Assembly: GCA_019279435.1 (NCBI GenBank)
Contig: JAAALK010000289.1
Location: 8,686,342-8,750,341, forward strand
Reading direction: 5' to 3'
Length of the DNA: 64,000 nucleotides
From: Zizania palustris
Lineage: Eukaryota; Streptophyta; Magnoliopsida; Poales; Poaceae
Shown here in pieces: positions 12,191 to 25,080 of this stretch. The translations under genes and the position numbers were made by a program. Below the pieces are notes generated by a model, which searched no databases, was not told where the DNA came from, and saw only the letters and a list, made by a program, of their open reading frames with translations. How positions within the stretch are numbered: the stretch's first letter is position 1; each line of letters starts with the position of its first letter.

Positions 12191-15100
12191 CTAGAAAGGA
12201 TACACAACACCCAAATCCCCTCGTAAACGCTCAAAAGTAGACTGATCTAGGGGTTTGGTGAAAATGTCAGCCAACTGATGATGGGTATCAACATGAACAA
12301 GGTCAATGACACCTTTCTCATATTGATCCCGCAGAAAATGAAAGCGCACATCAATGTGTTTGGTTTTTGAATGGAGACAAGGGTTTTTCCCTACACTAAT
12401 AGCACTGGTGCTGTCGCAAAACAAAGGAACTCTGGTAGGAAAGAAAACCCCAAATCTCGCAATGTGGAAATCACCCAAACTAACTGTGAGCAGCAGCTAG
12501 CAGCAGCTACATACTCAGCCTCAGTGGTCGAAAGAGCAACTCCAGATTGCTTTCGAGAAGACCAAGAAACAAGAGACGAACCAAGAAACTGGTAAGTACT
12601 AAAAGTTGACTTGCGATCCAACCGGCATCCACCAAAATAGCATCCGAAAAGCCAGATAAATCAAGAGATGATGATGCTGAATAGTAAAGACCGAGTTCAG
12701 GTGCATAAGTGAGATACCTGAAGATGCGCTTGACAGCCTGCCGATGAGACGCGCGTGGTGAAGACTGGAAACGCGCGCAAAGTTCCAGGGCGAACTGTAT
12801 GTCCGGTCTTGTCGCCGTCAAGTACAGCAGCGAGCCGATCATCCCTCGAAACTCCCTCTCGTTGACCTTGACGCCGCTCTCATCCTTGTCCAGACCCCCA
12901 GATGTGCCCATCGGGGTCATCTGCGGCTTCAATTCTCCACCAAAGTCAAATTTTTTCAACGTGTCACGAGTGTACTTAACTTGGTGGATAAAGGTGTCAT
13001 CCTTGGTCTGCTTGATCTGGAGCCCTAATAAATACTTGAGCTCACCCATGAGGCTCATCTCAAACTCGCTGTGCATCTGCTCAGAAAACTTGGACACAAG
13101 ATCATTAGTAGTAACGCCAAAAATAATATCGTCCACGTAAATCTGAGCGACTAAGAAATCTGAAGCAACTCTGAGCAAAAAGAGAGTCTTATCCATAGAA
13201 CCCATCACAAAGCCCTTCCCCAACAAAAATTGCTTCAACCGGTCATACCAAGCCCTGTGGGCTTGCTTCAACCTGTATAAAGCTTTCTGCAGCTTAAAAA
13301 CATGTCGAGGAATCATAGGGTTCTCAAAACCGGGGGGCTGCCTAACATAAACCTCCTCCTCTATGTACCCGTTCAGAAAAGCACTCTTGACGTCCATTTG
13401 AAAAAGCTTAAAACCCTTCGAAACGGCAAAACCTAAAAGAATGCGAATGGACTCAAGACGGGCAACATGGGCGAAAGTTTCTTCAAAATCAATACCCTCC
13501 TTCTGGCAAAAACCATGGGCAACTAGTCGAGCTTTGTTGCGCACCACAACCCCATCTTCACCTTGTTTGTTCTTGAACACCCACTTGGTGCCTATGGGGT
13601 TGCATCCTGGTGGCGGCTCAACTAGTGTCCAAACCCGATTACAGACAAAATTCTCAAGCTCTTCTTGCATAGCGTTAATCCAATTAGAATCAAAAAGAGC
13701 ATGAGAAACGTCTCTGGGCTCAAAAGATGCAACAAAAGCAGATTCAGCAAACACAACAAGAGAGGTACCAGATGAACGCAAAGTTCGCTCAGTCAAATCA
13801 CCAATGATGAGCTCTGAGGGGTGATCACGCTGAACTGCTCGGGATCCCTGGTGATCTAAAGTCACCTCACCGGAGTCAGCAGCTGGCACCTCTGGACTTG
13901 ACTGAGGGGGCTCGATCGAAGTGGAAGAAGTGATCAGAGGTCCATCGTCGTCCTCAATCGAAGTCTCAGAAGGTGTGGGCTCTGCAGGAGGTGCAGAAGG
14001 CCCACCCTCATCAGCAGCTGGAGTATCCTCATCTTCCTCGAAGATGGACTCTCCGAGCTCACCATCATCAGAAAGCTCAAAAGGAGTCAAAGAAGGCAAG
14101 GACTCATCAAATGAAACCTCACAAGTCTCGACAAGCTGCTGGGATTCGAGGTTCCAAACACGGAAGCCTCGAGAATGCAAAGCGTAGCCAAGAAAAACTC
14201 CGTCCCAACAACGAGACTCAAACTTGTCCAAATGCCCTCCCTTCTTGAGCACAAAGCACTTGCAGCCAAACACTCGCAAGTAGCTCACCTTGGGCTGTCT
14301 GCCAAACCGCAACTCATATGAAGTCTTACCTAAGTAAGCTCGAAGAAAAATGTGGTTCGCCAGATAGCAAGCCATGTTCATGGCTTCGGCCCAAAAACGC
14401 CTAGGAGTCTTGTGCTCATCGAGCATCGTCCTGGCCATCTCGACTAGCCTGCAGTTCTTTCGTTCCACAACGCCGTTCTGTGGGGGAGTGTAAGGAGCAA
14501 AAAACTGATGATCAATACCCTGATCTCTGCAGAAGCTGACGAACTGAGAGTTCTTGAACTCAGAGCCGTTGTCGGAGCGAATTGCTCGCATCCGACCATT
14601 GTTCTCATTCTTCAGCTTCAAAATCAGGTCATGAACAAACTGAAAAGTTTCATCCTTAGACTCCAAAAAGAAAACCCACAAGAATCGAGAAAAGTCGTCA
14701 ACAATCACAAGCGAGTACCATTTCCCACCGACTGAGCGTACCCGAGCTAGACCTACAGTGTCCATGTGTAATAGCTCGCCCGGATATGAAGTCATCACCT
14801 GAGTCACAGGTGAGTGAGAAGCGGCAACCATTTTCCCATGACGACAGGGATGACAAACTAGATCTTTCTCCATTTTAAGCTTGGGCAATCCTCGGATGAG
14901 GTCCATAGAGCTTAACCTGACTAGCAGATCAAAACACAAATGACCTAACCTCCTATGCCACTTCCAGAGCTCAGAAGAAGATCCAACAATCAAACAGCGA
15001 GAAGGGCCAAAAGAACTAGAGAAGTCAATTCGAAAAACTTTACTGAATGATAAGATCTGGCAAATCAAAGACCCTCTAGAATCAAACACAGAAGAATTTC

Positions 15101-15399
15101 CCTTCTTAAAACGCACTTCCAAACCATCCTCAAGAAGTTACGAAACAGAAATCAAGTTAAAATTCAAATTTTTAACCAAGGCAACATTCTTCAAAGAGAA
15201 ATGGTCTGAAATGCGAATTGAGCCGATGCCACTTACTTTCCCATGACCACTTTTCCCGAAAGTGATGTACTCTTTGGAGCATGGGGGATTGAGACTGGAG
15301 AACCATCTGCGATGTCCCATCATGTGGCGAGATCATCCTGAGTCCATGATCCAAATGTCCTCCAGTCCCCGATCCTGCACAATCGGTGGTTGTAAGTGG
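12191..15399 (-). pseudogene. Element C pol: protease, integrase, reverse transcriptase, RNase H (broken)
   Basis: Protease catalytic DSG lies at 15336-15344 and is followed by a TGA. Another stop (TAA) follows LISVS near 15138. The long open part (15122-12507) carries the integrase HHCC site (WHRRLGH, CHPC) and the catalytic triad HMDTVG, RSDNGSEF and NGVVERKN. RT follows (WVFKNK, QMDVKSAFLNG, YVDD at 13128-13139), then RNase H up to GFSDA. A frameshift near 12650 moves RNase H to another frame (STTEAEYVAAA), and a second shift near 12480 leads to the last part (FCDSTSAISVGKNP, KHIDVRFHFLRD, ADIFTKPLD) ending at 12191. All copia pol domains are present in the usual order with catalytic residues mostly kept, but stops and frameshifts prevent an intact polyprotein. 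Confidence 0.9.
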
Positions 15400-18135
15400 G
15401 AGAAAATGGTCCGGAACCATGTTTAGCAAAAGAGCTAAACCAGTGTCGAGCCATCTGCTCAAAAGACGGAAAGCAAAAACCATCAGAAGAGTTTGGACCA
15501 AAACGTGGCTGAAAGCGCGGTCCTCGGTTCTGCCTAAAGCCTCGGCCACGAGGTCCAAGACCGTAGCCAAAACGGCCTAGAGCTCTGCCGGAACGAACAC
15601 CACCAACTGGAGTACGGGCAAGAAAGCCGTCTCCTCTACCACCAGCTACACGACGCGGCCTGGCCTCCAGCCTCTCTCCGCGTCGAGGAACTCTCAGTCT
15701 ACCACCCTGGTGGTAGAACTGCTCCTGACCACCATGAGCACGCTCAGCTCTCTCAACCCGCTTCCTCCTGACGCAAAACTCCGCAAGATGCCCGTTTCTC
15801 TGACAATACTCACAATGGTAGGTGGGCTTCTTGGGATATGGTTGAGGCTTGGGGTTCTTGGGCTCAGTGGTGTTTGGTGTAATCTTCTTGGGTTGAGAGG
15901 GTCCAGGAAGAGAGACAAGAGAAGTGTGGAGGTGTTTGGGCTTTGGAACCCAAATGGACTTCTGGGGTGAAGCTTTGGGCTATTCATGAATCACTCCATC
16001 CTTGGGCTGACTAGCCTGGAAAAACTCAGTGGAGTGAGTCTTGGGGTATCTCTGCTCAGGAGTCATTTTACTCCACTCCACTGCCCGACTAATGGCACTC
16101 TCAAAGTCAGCCTTGGTGTAGGTGTAACCTACCCCAAACCCATCATGCCTCTTGAACTGCTGGATCATCATGCCGAGCTGTGGCTCTCTGGCACTGATCC
16201 AACTCAGGATAGAACGGAGGTAAAAATTCTCATTCTAGGAATCAGCTAGCTCCTCTCTCAAGGAAGCTAGTACCTCCACCTGAGACAAACAGGTCTCATA
16301 CTCTCTATCAACTTGGACAGACTTCTCAGCTTTCAGCTTAAGTAACTCCATTCCAAGAGACAAGCAGTTCTCACAGACAGTGGGTGGAACTAACAGTGTC
16401 TCAAGCTCTAGCCTAGTCTGTGCCAGCTCAGCTCTCACTCTCTCCAAATCCCCCAAATGCTCATCTCCCTTAGCTTTCAGCTCAGCTAAGACAACTAGAT
16501 GAGATGGGCAATCAACACATGGTGCGACGACAATGGCTTGAGCATCTTTCAGCTCCAGCTGAGCGCTTTCAAGATCAGTGGCCAAAGCGTCCCTCTCATC
16601 AACCCTTTCTGTGTACTTGGACTTCAGAGTCGGCAAGTCACACAGAAGCACCTCACACTTCGGGCACTCACTTATATTACCCAAGTAGGGGGAAGAAGAT
16701 AGACTCTCAATTCTGCCGTTGGCTACGGCAAGCTCACTCTCTAACTCATCTATCGTCTTCTTAGCTCCCCTAAGCAGTTTTTCCCGATATTTTAACTCTT
16801 GACGATTGCTTTCAAGTAAATAAACGATTTCGCGTTCATAAGATGATACCTTTTCGTTGTCGTCGTTGTCGGAGTCATCGGAGGAGCTCTTCTCTTCCTT
16901 ATCCCCAAGAGCCATTGAGCAGAAGCTCTTGCGGGATCTTCGGCACTGATGTGAGCGGTTCTTCAGTCTATCCCCGAAGGCCATGAAGCAAAGGCCCGCC
17001 GGATCGTTCTTGTCCTTCCCCTTCCTGATGATGATCTCCTCATCGCTTGAGCTCGATGAAGAGGAAGAAGACGTGGATCGCTTGGAGTAGCTCTTCTCCA
17101 TCTCGGCGAAGAAGGCCTTGTCGCGCTTCTTGTTCTCTCGCCGGTAGTCCTTCAGGGCCTTTTGAAGAATCTGGTCTTTGGCTTGCCCTTGTTGAAGGAG
17201 GAGCTCTCGTGCTTGCCAGAGTCGTGGAAGCCACCACCGGTGCCCTTCTTGTGACCATTGCGCTTGGGGCAGTCGGCGATGAAGTGTCCTGGGTCACCAC
17301 ACTCAAAGCAACCAGATTTTGTGCCGTGTCTTTTGAACATCCTTTTGTCATAAACACGACGCACCCGGTTGTTAAAAAGACACAAATCATCATCTCCCAA
17401 AGACTCAAGCTGGTCCTCAGTGATAGACATCAAGGAGAACCCAACATAGCTCATAGAAGAGGGATCAACAGAAGATGTAGCAAGAGCCAGAGACTTTGAT
17501 CTAGAGCCAATGAGATTTGATCTCAACTGGATATCAACCTCGGTGGCCTTCAGCTTGCTAAACAGTTCAGAAATGGTCAAGGTATCATAAGATGTGCTCT
17601 CAATGATAGAGGATACCTTGATTTCCTAGATCTTTAGGTCCAAGGTATGGAGGACCTTGAGCGCCTGCTCATGATCTGAGACTAACTGAACATCCTCAGC
17701 CTTGTTGTCCCGAAGCTTGTTTATGATCGATTGAAAACGACCAAACAAAGCCTCAACAGATTCACCCGGCTTTTGTGTGAAGTTCTCATATTCACGCCGG
17801 TAGGTCTGATAGAGCCGAGCCTTGATCTGGGCTGTTCCCTCATGGTGTGCCTTGAGGGTAGCCCAGATCTCTCTCGCAGTGGAGAGATGACTCACACGCT
17901 CAAATTCAGTGGGACCTAAACCAGAAAACAAAATGTTCACAGCCTTACTATTTTTCAGATGTTGGGCAATGATACCAGGAGTACCATGCTCAGCAACTGG
18001 CAATATAATGATCGTAGCGTGAACGCAAATGTCCCAGATGTCCGAGCCCTAGCTCATAAGATAGGCTCGCATGTGAGTCTTCCAATAATTATAGCCATAA
18101 GCTTCCAAGGACGGGACTTTGCCAGGAGACGTCAT
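15400..18135 (-). pseudogene. Element C gag, extended Sirevirus type (broken)
   Basis: Starts at ATG 18135 (MTSPGKVPSLEAYGYNYWK), 46 bp downstream of the LTR and next to the PBS, so the start is well supported. A TAG occurs early (AYLMS*GSD). The capsid-like block REIWATLKAHHEGTAQIKARL is UBN2/gag-type. A CCHC knuckle CFECGDPGHFIADC follows near 17300. A Ser-rich acidic segment and a long heptad-rich segment follow (about 17100-16240), then a second knuckle CEYCQRNGHLAEFC near 15800 and an Arg/Gly-rich tail. Further stops occur at about 17626, 16235 and 15980, with a frameshift near 17150. The gag is unusually long for copia, as in Sireviruses. Confidence 0.85.
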
Positions 18136-18181
18136 GATCACTACTGGGGTTTAGAACCGGTTAAGGTATGGAAAAACCCTA

Positions 18182-18200
18182 ACCAGGCTCTGATACCACT
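18182..18200 (-). other. Primer-binding site of element C
   Basis: On the minus strand AGTGGTATCAGAGCCTGGT directly follows the 5' LTR end (TACA). TGGTATCAGAGC is complementary to the 3' end of plant initiator Met tRNA, the usual copia primer. Confidence 0.9.
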
Positions 18201-20220
18201 TGTAGGACCAAAAGTAGCGACCAGAGGGGAGGTGAATGGGTGCCTAAAAATTCTTTCAAATCTATGGCCTGCTCCCAATACCCAACGCACCTCAAAAGAT
18301 TAAGCAGCACAGAGTGAAAATAATGCCTAAGTCTAAAAGTATCTAGCCTAGAAACAACCGGTGTCAAAAATAGAGAAACACCAATACAGTGCTAATAGGC
18401 AGATAAACAAAATATTCAAGACACGGCAAATCAAACTTCTAAGTAAAATAGTCTAAGAACACATGGAATGGGATGAGAAGTTACTGTTCTAAATCTGTCT
18501 CCTGTTCAAAACTTGGCGAAGCCTGCTTCGCTGCGTCGAAGCCTACTTCGCAGTGTCGAAGCCTGCTTCGGAGTCCTTTGTCAAAGTCGAGCGAAGGCTG
18601 TCGGGGAAGTGCCGAAGGTTTGTGGAAACTAGCCTAGTTCGAGTGATAAAATGCGAAGTATGCTTCGAAGCGAAGTATGAAAGTATCGAAGCCTGCTTCG
18701 AACAATGTACTTCGGAGCCTAGACTTCGATCAGAAAGCTTCGAACAAAGTTCACACAAAAGCAATCTTCGAACGAGAAGCGAAGCCCGACACACTGCAGC
18801 AAGACCAAATCGAAGCCTACACTCTACCTCTGGAGCTAGGTAGATCGAAGAAAGACTACTGAAGTGATGACCTTCAACACACAGACCAACTTTGAAACGA
18901 AGTCTGCAGGTGTTGTCACACAAGAAGTCGAAGCCCACAACCACACTTCAAAAAGCAAACTTTGAACTCACAAACTGAGATCCATGGAAATGACAGTAGA
19001 GAAACTTCTCAGGAAATCTACTCCGAGCGAAGTCTACTAGAGAGACATGCTTCGAAGCTAACTTCGAAGCCTGTCGAAGTATGCTTCGCAAAAGTGCCTA
19101 AGTATGCCAGAACAAAAAATTTAGAACAGAGCACACTTCGAAGCAATATTCATGGCTCGAGTTCGGAGTCAAAAGTTCTAGCAAAGCCTTCGAAGATGTC
19201 AAGTCGAACCCTGCTTCATAGAGCAGAATGACTTCGAACAAACGAAGGGGCTTCGCCAGAAACAGCCAGAGAAATACAAAGTCCTATCTACTCGATCAAA
19301 AAGGCTACACAGGAAAAATCAAAGCTAGAGTACTAGCGCACTTTTGCTACAGTGAATAGGTACTACTTGCTACACGCAAGAACTAGTACTATTTTCGTGA
19401 AGAACAGTAGCAACAGAGAGACATTCGCACAGGAATAAACTAGTTGCACGCGAAACGAACCTGCAGGGCTATTAACGAAATGCTGCACACAACAGCAAGA
19501 ATAAAAACATCCAGACCAGAGAAGAATCAAGATGAACTCACAAACAAACAGCAGCAAAATCCCTGGCGGCTCACGCATGAACAGGAGAGAGAGAAACACA
19601 GGGAACAAAGAGGAATGATCGAGGGAATTGATTAAAAAATGATTTCAGAAAAGGGTGACCTAACCCTAGGGATTGGGGCCCTATTTATAGGCTGCCCAAT
19701 AGCTAGGAATATTCCACCAGCCTCTTAGGGTTTTTTTACAGACGCTGAAATAAAGGAAAAGACTAAACTGCCTTTAGGATATTTTTACAGACTCGACTGA
19801 TTGACTGTGGGCCTAGGGACAAAATAGAAAATTCCTATTTACAGATGACTTATCCGGAAGCTAAGCTTTCGTAGCGACTACGGCTTCTCTTCTGGATAGT
19901 CCGATACAAGATCAGCGGTCGTCAGTTTTGCGCCAAAACTGACAAAGCCTCCACCGACTTTGCACCAGGTACCCGTATTGGGCCGGCCCGATTCCACAGT
20001 TCTCTCAGCCCGGCAATCACTCACCGCCCGTGTACTAGTATTGGGCCAGCCCGACTTCACGGCCCCTCTGCCCGACAGTCGCTCGCTGCCCGTGTACCTG
20101 AGTCACACGCGGCCCAGACGCAGCAGATCTCCTCTCTTCTTCTGTCCTCTTTGACTATCGTTGACAATGACTCATCACATCTGGAGCCATGAGGCCCACG
20201 CTATTCCGCATGGCTCCTCA
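18201..20220 (-). repeat. 5' LTR of element C (2020 bp)
   Basis: Direct repeat of 8756-10816, starting TGTAGGACC and ending GGCTCCTCA on the plus strand. It is shorter mainly because a stretch around 20035 is deleted. It carries the minus-strand TATA box (CCTATAAATAGGG near 19680) that would drive the element. Confidence 0.9.
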
Positions 20221-20620
20221 TCCGTTTATATGAGAGGGATCAGAGGTTACAAATGGTGATTAAAGTGCCCCATTAATGACCAATTAAGAGGTTAATGTTT
20301 AGTTCGTGGGCAACGATTCAAAGATTATGGTGCTAATAATTGTGGTGTATGGAGGCTTAATGGTGACCCCGTCTCTTAAAGGTGACCATCTTAATACTGG
20401 GGGTAGGGAGAACCCCTTATCAAGTGCTGGACTTAGGAGTCTCTAGGACAACGACCATTGACCATATGGAGCACACTAACCATTAACTTGTCAGCTTAAA
20501 ACCAATCGGGAAGCATTCTGTGATCATATTTCCAACAATAGCCCCCAAGCTCTTTGCGACACACAGATGAAGTTGAGTAGTCGGAAAGGGCTTCGTGGCT
20601 TTAGTCTTGATAAATTTTAC
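20221..20620 (-). repeat. Right part of gypsy LTR X with adjoining polypurine tract
   Basis: 20221-20225 repeats the target site TCCGT. The LTR continues to TTTCCAACA at 20537. It is followed by a tract reading CTTGGGGGCTAT on the minus strand, typical of gypsy 3' LTR boundaries, so X is a minus-strand element whose 3' LTR is here. Its interior is cut after about 83 bp by repeat S. The 5 bp before S are TTTAC (20616-20620). Confidence 0.7.
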
Positions 20621-22756
20621 TGTGGGATCGGAATGGCGACTAGAGGGGGTGAATAGGCACCTCGATAAATTCTCGCGAATATGATGGTCTATTCAAAACA
20701 CCCCAACGCACCTCTACAAAATTCAAATTTCAAGTCTGAATCAAACAGTGCAAATCAGAGCAAAAGCATGTTTCAAAATTCAGTTCAGATCAAATCGTAG
20801 TTTGAACAGTCAATATAAATTATCGGTATTTGAAACTCCAAAATACAATTGCTATTTTGGAAAATGAACAGTCAACAGGGAGCTATCGATCAACAAAACT
20901 CCGTAGGTTTCAGAAAATCAGAAAACACTCAGAGATTCAAAATTTCAATTTCAGATTCAACATTAAAATAGTACTCAACTTGACATTCACTATTACACAA
21001 ACTCAATTTGAAATCTAAGTTTAGAGAGTAAAACTGAGTTGAATCAGTTGCATTTAAAATAGTACTCAGATTTCAGACAATCAGTCCAAATCAAAACAGC
21101 TAACTACTTCAAACTCTAGAGTTCAGTGGTCTTAACATCCAAAACTCAGCAGCTGCACTAAAAACATGTATTCCAAAGTGAATTTGATTAAAACTGAATT
21201 TCTATCAGCTTTGAGATTACAACAGTACATATCTGAGAATTAACATAGTTAATATGCCCTTGAAAAACAGAATTCAGATTTTAATTCAATTTGCAGGATT
21301 CAACTCAATCAGAATAGTCCTTTCTGAAAACAACAAGAAGATGAACAGTATTGCTAAAAACTAGACTCAACCACTTTAGTTCAGGACTGAACTCAAAGTA
21401 CTGAAAATTGTTCACTTCAGACTTGAGACTCAAAATCAGAAATGTAATCAATTCACTGTAAACAGAATTCAGATGCAGTAATTCACATGAAGAATTCAGA
21501 TCTAAAACAGAACTAAATTTAAACCAGAATATTCCAGAATTCAGATTTTAACTTCATTACAGCTCAAGTGCAAAAACTCTAATTCAGAAAGTACTGTATA
21601 TGCTTAGAAACTTCAATTCTGAAACAGAAAACAATAGAGTAAATTTCAATGCAAATTAGTTCAAGCTACCAAACTTGAAAATGAATCAATCAATTCAAAT
21701 TTGATTTCAAATCTCTGATTACAATACACTCCACTTAGATTTCAGATTAAAAACAGATCACATAACTAAAATCTGATGAAAACAGTACTTCAAAATTACT
21801 TCAAGAAAAGTTCAGTTTCAAATTAGTGATTGAAATCATGTTTGAACATTCAAATTACCATGATCTAAACAAGAACAGTTCAATATATAAATTGAGTCAA
21901 TATACTTTAGTTCACATTTCAGATTGCATTCTCAAATTAGTTCATCTCAAGGTTAAACAGATAGCTGAAATTGATCTTCAAGTAAAAATGTTCTGAGTGC
22001 AGTTTACCCTTTGAATCAAGATTTGTCCACAGCAACCAAATGATTCTAAATATTGCAGATAGGTGAACAGATCATCTAATTTTGATTCTGAAAACAAATT
22101 GTAGATTGACAATTCACCTCAATTCAAATATGCAAATAATAGACCAAATAAATTAGTGTAGTACACAATGTCAAGGACTTCAGAACTCAGAGATGAACAT
22201 GATTAATTGATTTCAAATCTGAAATCAGATTGCAGTATAAGTATTCACTTAATTTAGACTTTCAAATGCTCACACAGAAAACAGAGGTAAATACTCATCA
22301 CATTTACCAAATCACAAGATGCAATATAATTCAGAGTTACTTCAATTCAGGGACACAAAATTGAATCAATAAAACTGAAAACATAGTTCATTTGAAAAAC
22401 TATCAATCCTGAAACCCTTTTGATGATAAATCGTATTATCAGTAGATAAAAGGAATAGATCAGTAGTAAAGTATTTCTCAACAAATTTCACTGCTCACAT
22501 ATATAGTGGATGAACAGATTCTACAGATAGTTTCACAGAGAACAGTGAATCAAAAAACCTCAAAACATATTTTTGGACAAGATGTTTGAGGACTTGATTC
22601 TCCAACCAAAATAACTTGTTCATCCTCCTATCAAGAAATCACTCACAAAACACTCCAAAAATCAGCCTAGAGGTTGATGAACACTTAAAGACAAATTTCA
22701 TCAACATGTAGAGAGCTAAACCAAAAACTGAAACACTTTTCTTGAGTATTTTTTCA
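20621..22756 (-). repeat. Repeat S: copia-type LTR, same family as fragment B
   Basis: Starts TGTGGGATCGGAATGG then CGACTAGAGGGGGTGAATAGG, the inverse of the end of fragment B. It is AT-rich and has no genes. A probable polypurine tract (minus strand ATCAAAGGGGGCACC) lies at about 22766-22780, which would make this a 3' LTR of a minus-strand element with its edge near 22756. The right edge is uncertain. I did not find the matching TTTAC duplicate. Confidence 0.6.
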
Positions 22757-23277
22757 GTGCTGTGGTGCCCCCTTTGATCAGCAAAAAGATCAAGAAGATA
22801 TTAGAGAAATCACATGAAACTTTCAAAAATGGATCATTCAAATCATGCACAACAAAATATGTATAAACATCATATCAACTTCTGCACTAGATTCACCAGG
22901 GTCAGGTGCATGTGTATCATGGTGGTGCATGTGTGTATCATGGTGGTGCATGTGTATATCATGTGAAGTGATGTCGTCATCAGGTCAGGTGGATGAGCTT
23001 GTGGTGACGATCTAGGAGCTTCGGGTGGCAGATGTGCTAGGCATCCACATCGCACTCAACTTTGTGTCCAAGCGGGTTCAAACATTGAAGTTGAGGGCCC
23101 ACCTAGCCTTTGAGTACTCAGGTAGTGAGGACCCAACTAGGGAGACGACTGAGCACCTGTCGTCAGATGATGTGATGAAGAGAGTGAAGTTAAAATATGG
23201 ACATGACGTCGGCATCAGAGATGCTATCGATGGTGTTCCATCGTTCAGAGAGGCGACGAATGGTCTCGTGTGGATTC
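22757..23277 (-). pseudogene. Interior remnant: His-rich segment and gypsy gag relic
   Basis: Around 22890-22965 three near-identical 18-20 bp phrases (GTGTATCATGGTGGTGCAT) encode HDTHMHHH-like repeats on the minus strand. From 23277 leftward the minus strand can be read, joined with the sequence right of 54696, as ETVNPHETIRRLSERWN then SISDADVMS. This resembles a gypsy gag (IRRFSE, IPDISDADVI). The join across element D uses one copy of GATTC. Strongly decayed; the parent element is unclear. Confidence 0.4.
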
Positions 23278-24859
23278 TGTTGACACGGAATTGTGCCCCC
23301 GCACTTGGGTCAGTCCAGCGATCCAAAAGTGTACGGATACTTAGGGACAGGCCTAAGCGTGACGTAGCACTGACGCCGCGTTCCGACTACCCTTAATAGT
23401 GATAAGGGGGGTGGAGTCACCAGGCAACCAGATTACAAGAAATAATCCAATTAGCCGAAAGAAATAGATTAAGCAAGTTAAAATCAGCAAATCAGTCGGA
23501 GTCCTCCTGGTTCGAAGTCTGCTGTGAAAGGTGCGCCAAAGGGTACCTTCGACATCTTGTGCGAAGTACTCCGCCGAAGGGTGCTTCAGCGCTCGGTGCG
23601 AAGTGCTCCGCCGAAGGGTGCTTCGGCGTTCGGGCTGATCAGGCCAAAGGTAGACTCCGAACAGATCTGAACAGTGGGGTTCGGCGTGCGATCTCCGATG
23701 CAGTGAATTACAGAGTGGTGACGCGAAGGCCACGTGTAGGTGCAACTTCGTCTTGGCGTGGGGAGTAGTCGTGGCGAAGCTTGTCACGACGAAGTGTGCC
23801 AGCGAAGTCTGTTGTCGAAGCCCGGGGACCTCTGGAACCGATATCTCAGCACCGACCACCTCCGGCGAAGGAGCTCCGAACGTGCGAACCTACAACAAAG
23901 ATGATGCGAAGTACCAATTCGGCCTTAGGACCGAATTTGCGAGGTGTTGCACGGGTGGCGAAAGTAGCAATCTGTTACATATATTAGCGGATACTTCATA
24001 GGCGAAGTAACAAGGTGATAGCAATCTGTTACGTAGATTAACGAGGACTTCACGGGCGAAGTACCAAGGCTTACCATTGTTTCGTAGTGGCGGACGGAGG
24101 GCTTCCAGGCAAACCCACGAAGAGGTACAGGAAAGTAAAGGTAAAAGTAAAGGTACGATCAAAGCATGACTTTGGTTTGGTTTGTGTTGAGGGGGCTTCT
24201 CCACGCCACCCAGGCCTCTATATTTATAGAGGGTTAACTCTAATCTAATCTACTATTAATCCGGCTGGATAGTGATAAAGATTGAGCTGGCAACGCGTCC
24301 AACTCTATCTCTGCCGAGGTGGGCTTCGGTCAGGCCCGCCGAGGCCTGCTCCTTGGGCCAAAGCTTCAGTAGCGTGGGCTTCGGCCAGGCCCGTTGAGGC
24401 TTGCTCCTCGGGCCGAAGCTTCGACAGCGTGGGCTTCGGCTAGGCCCGTTAAGGCTTGCTCCATGAGCCGAAGCTTTGATAGCGTGGGCTTCGGCCAGGC
24501 CCATCGAAGCTTGCTCTTAGGCCAAAGCTTTGACAGCGCGGGCCTCCGAAGGTTCCCAAAGCTTCGACAACGTGGGCCTCCGAAGGTTCCCAAAGCTTCC
24601 GCAGCGTGGGCCTCCGAAGGTTCCCGAAGCTTCGGCAGCGTGGGCCTCCAAAGGTTCCCGAAGCTTCGACAATGTGGGCCTTTGAAGGCTTCCTGGCCGA
24701 AGCCCATGGGCTGGCTGGAGGCTTTCGGAGCCCATAGCTCGACAGGCTTCGGCCCTGTAGGGCTTCGGATAGACCCTGGACATGTGTATTTTCGGCCCAA
24801 ATCACCAAAAATTGATATTTTGATAATCTAGCCATTAATGCCATTTTTTGCTATCAACA
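23278..24859 (-). repeat. 3' LTR of element D (1582 bp)
   Basis: It has a minus-strand TATA box (CTCTATAAATATAGAGG near 24217-24234). About 24310-24690 is a tandem array of two related GC-rich units: one of about 55 bp containing GGGCTTCGGCCAGGCCCGTT, and one of 34 bp containing GGGCCTCCGAAGGTTCCC. The 34-bp unit occurs more often here than in the other LTR. Open frames over the array are by-products of the repeat. Confidence 0.9.
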
Positions 24860-25080
24860 CATGCCCCCCTGCCTTTTAGTGAACTAGTGAACTAAAAGCA
24901 CAATTAGCTTGAGACGATATTGTTCATATCGGCCTTTTGACATTTTTATGACGTTTGCCACACACTCGGGAAATATCCTTTCAAGTACCTACCATTAAAA
25001 GCCCTTCGAAACCACTCTCCCTGCAGGGATTCCAACACGTATGCATTGCCGGGAGCGATTTCGGCTACCTTAAAAGGACC
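24860..25080 (-). other. Element D 3' untranslated segment with polypurine tract
   Basis: On the minus strand AAGGCAGGGGGGCATG lies directly before the LTR (about 24860-24876). No extra ORF is present between integrase and the LTR in D, unlike in A, N and Z. Confidence 0.7.

Larger units (their letters stand above)
8756..20220 (-). mobile_element. Element C: complete Sirevirus-like Ty1/copia retrotransposon
   Basis: An 11.5-kb copia element transcribed on the minus strand, with two LTRs of about 2.0 kb and a 5-bp TSD TCCGT (8751-8755 and 20221-20225). Domain order along its own strand is gag with CCHC knuckle, coiled-coil region, second CCHC, protease, integrase, reverse transcriptase and RNase H, which is Ty1/copia order. 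Length, a PBS complementary to initiator Met tRNA (TGGTATCAGAGCC), the long gag and multiple polypurine tracts are Sirevirus traits. Nonsense codons and frameshifts in all parts show it is no longer autonomous. The LTRs remain very similar, so insertion is not ancient. Confidence 0.92.

Noticed and set aside
5524..20621. B and S as the paired LTRs of one copia element
   Set aside because: They are inverted relative to each other, and host DNA with a gene lies between; LTRs of one element must be direct repeats.
23025..23396. Plus-strand 123-codon frame crossing the D LTR edge
   Set aside because: It runs across an insertion boundary at 23278 and is opposite the gag relic, so it is fortuitous.
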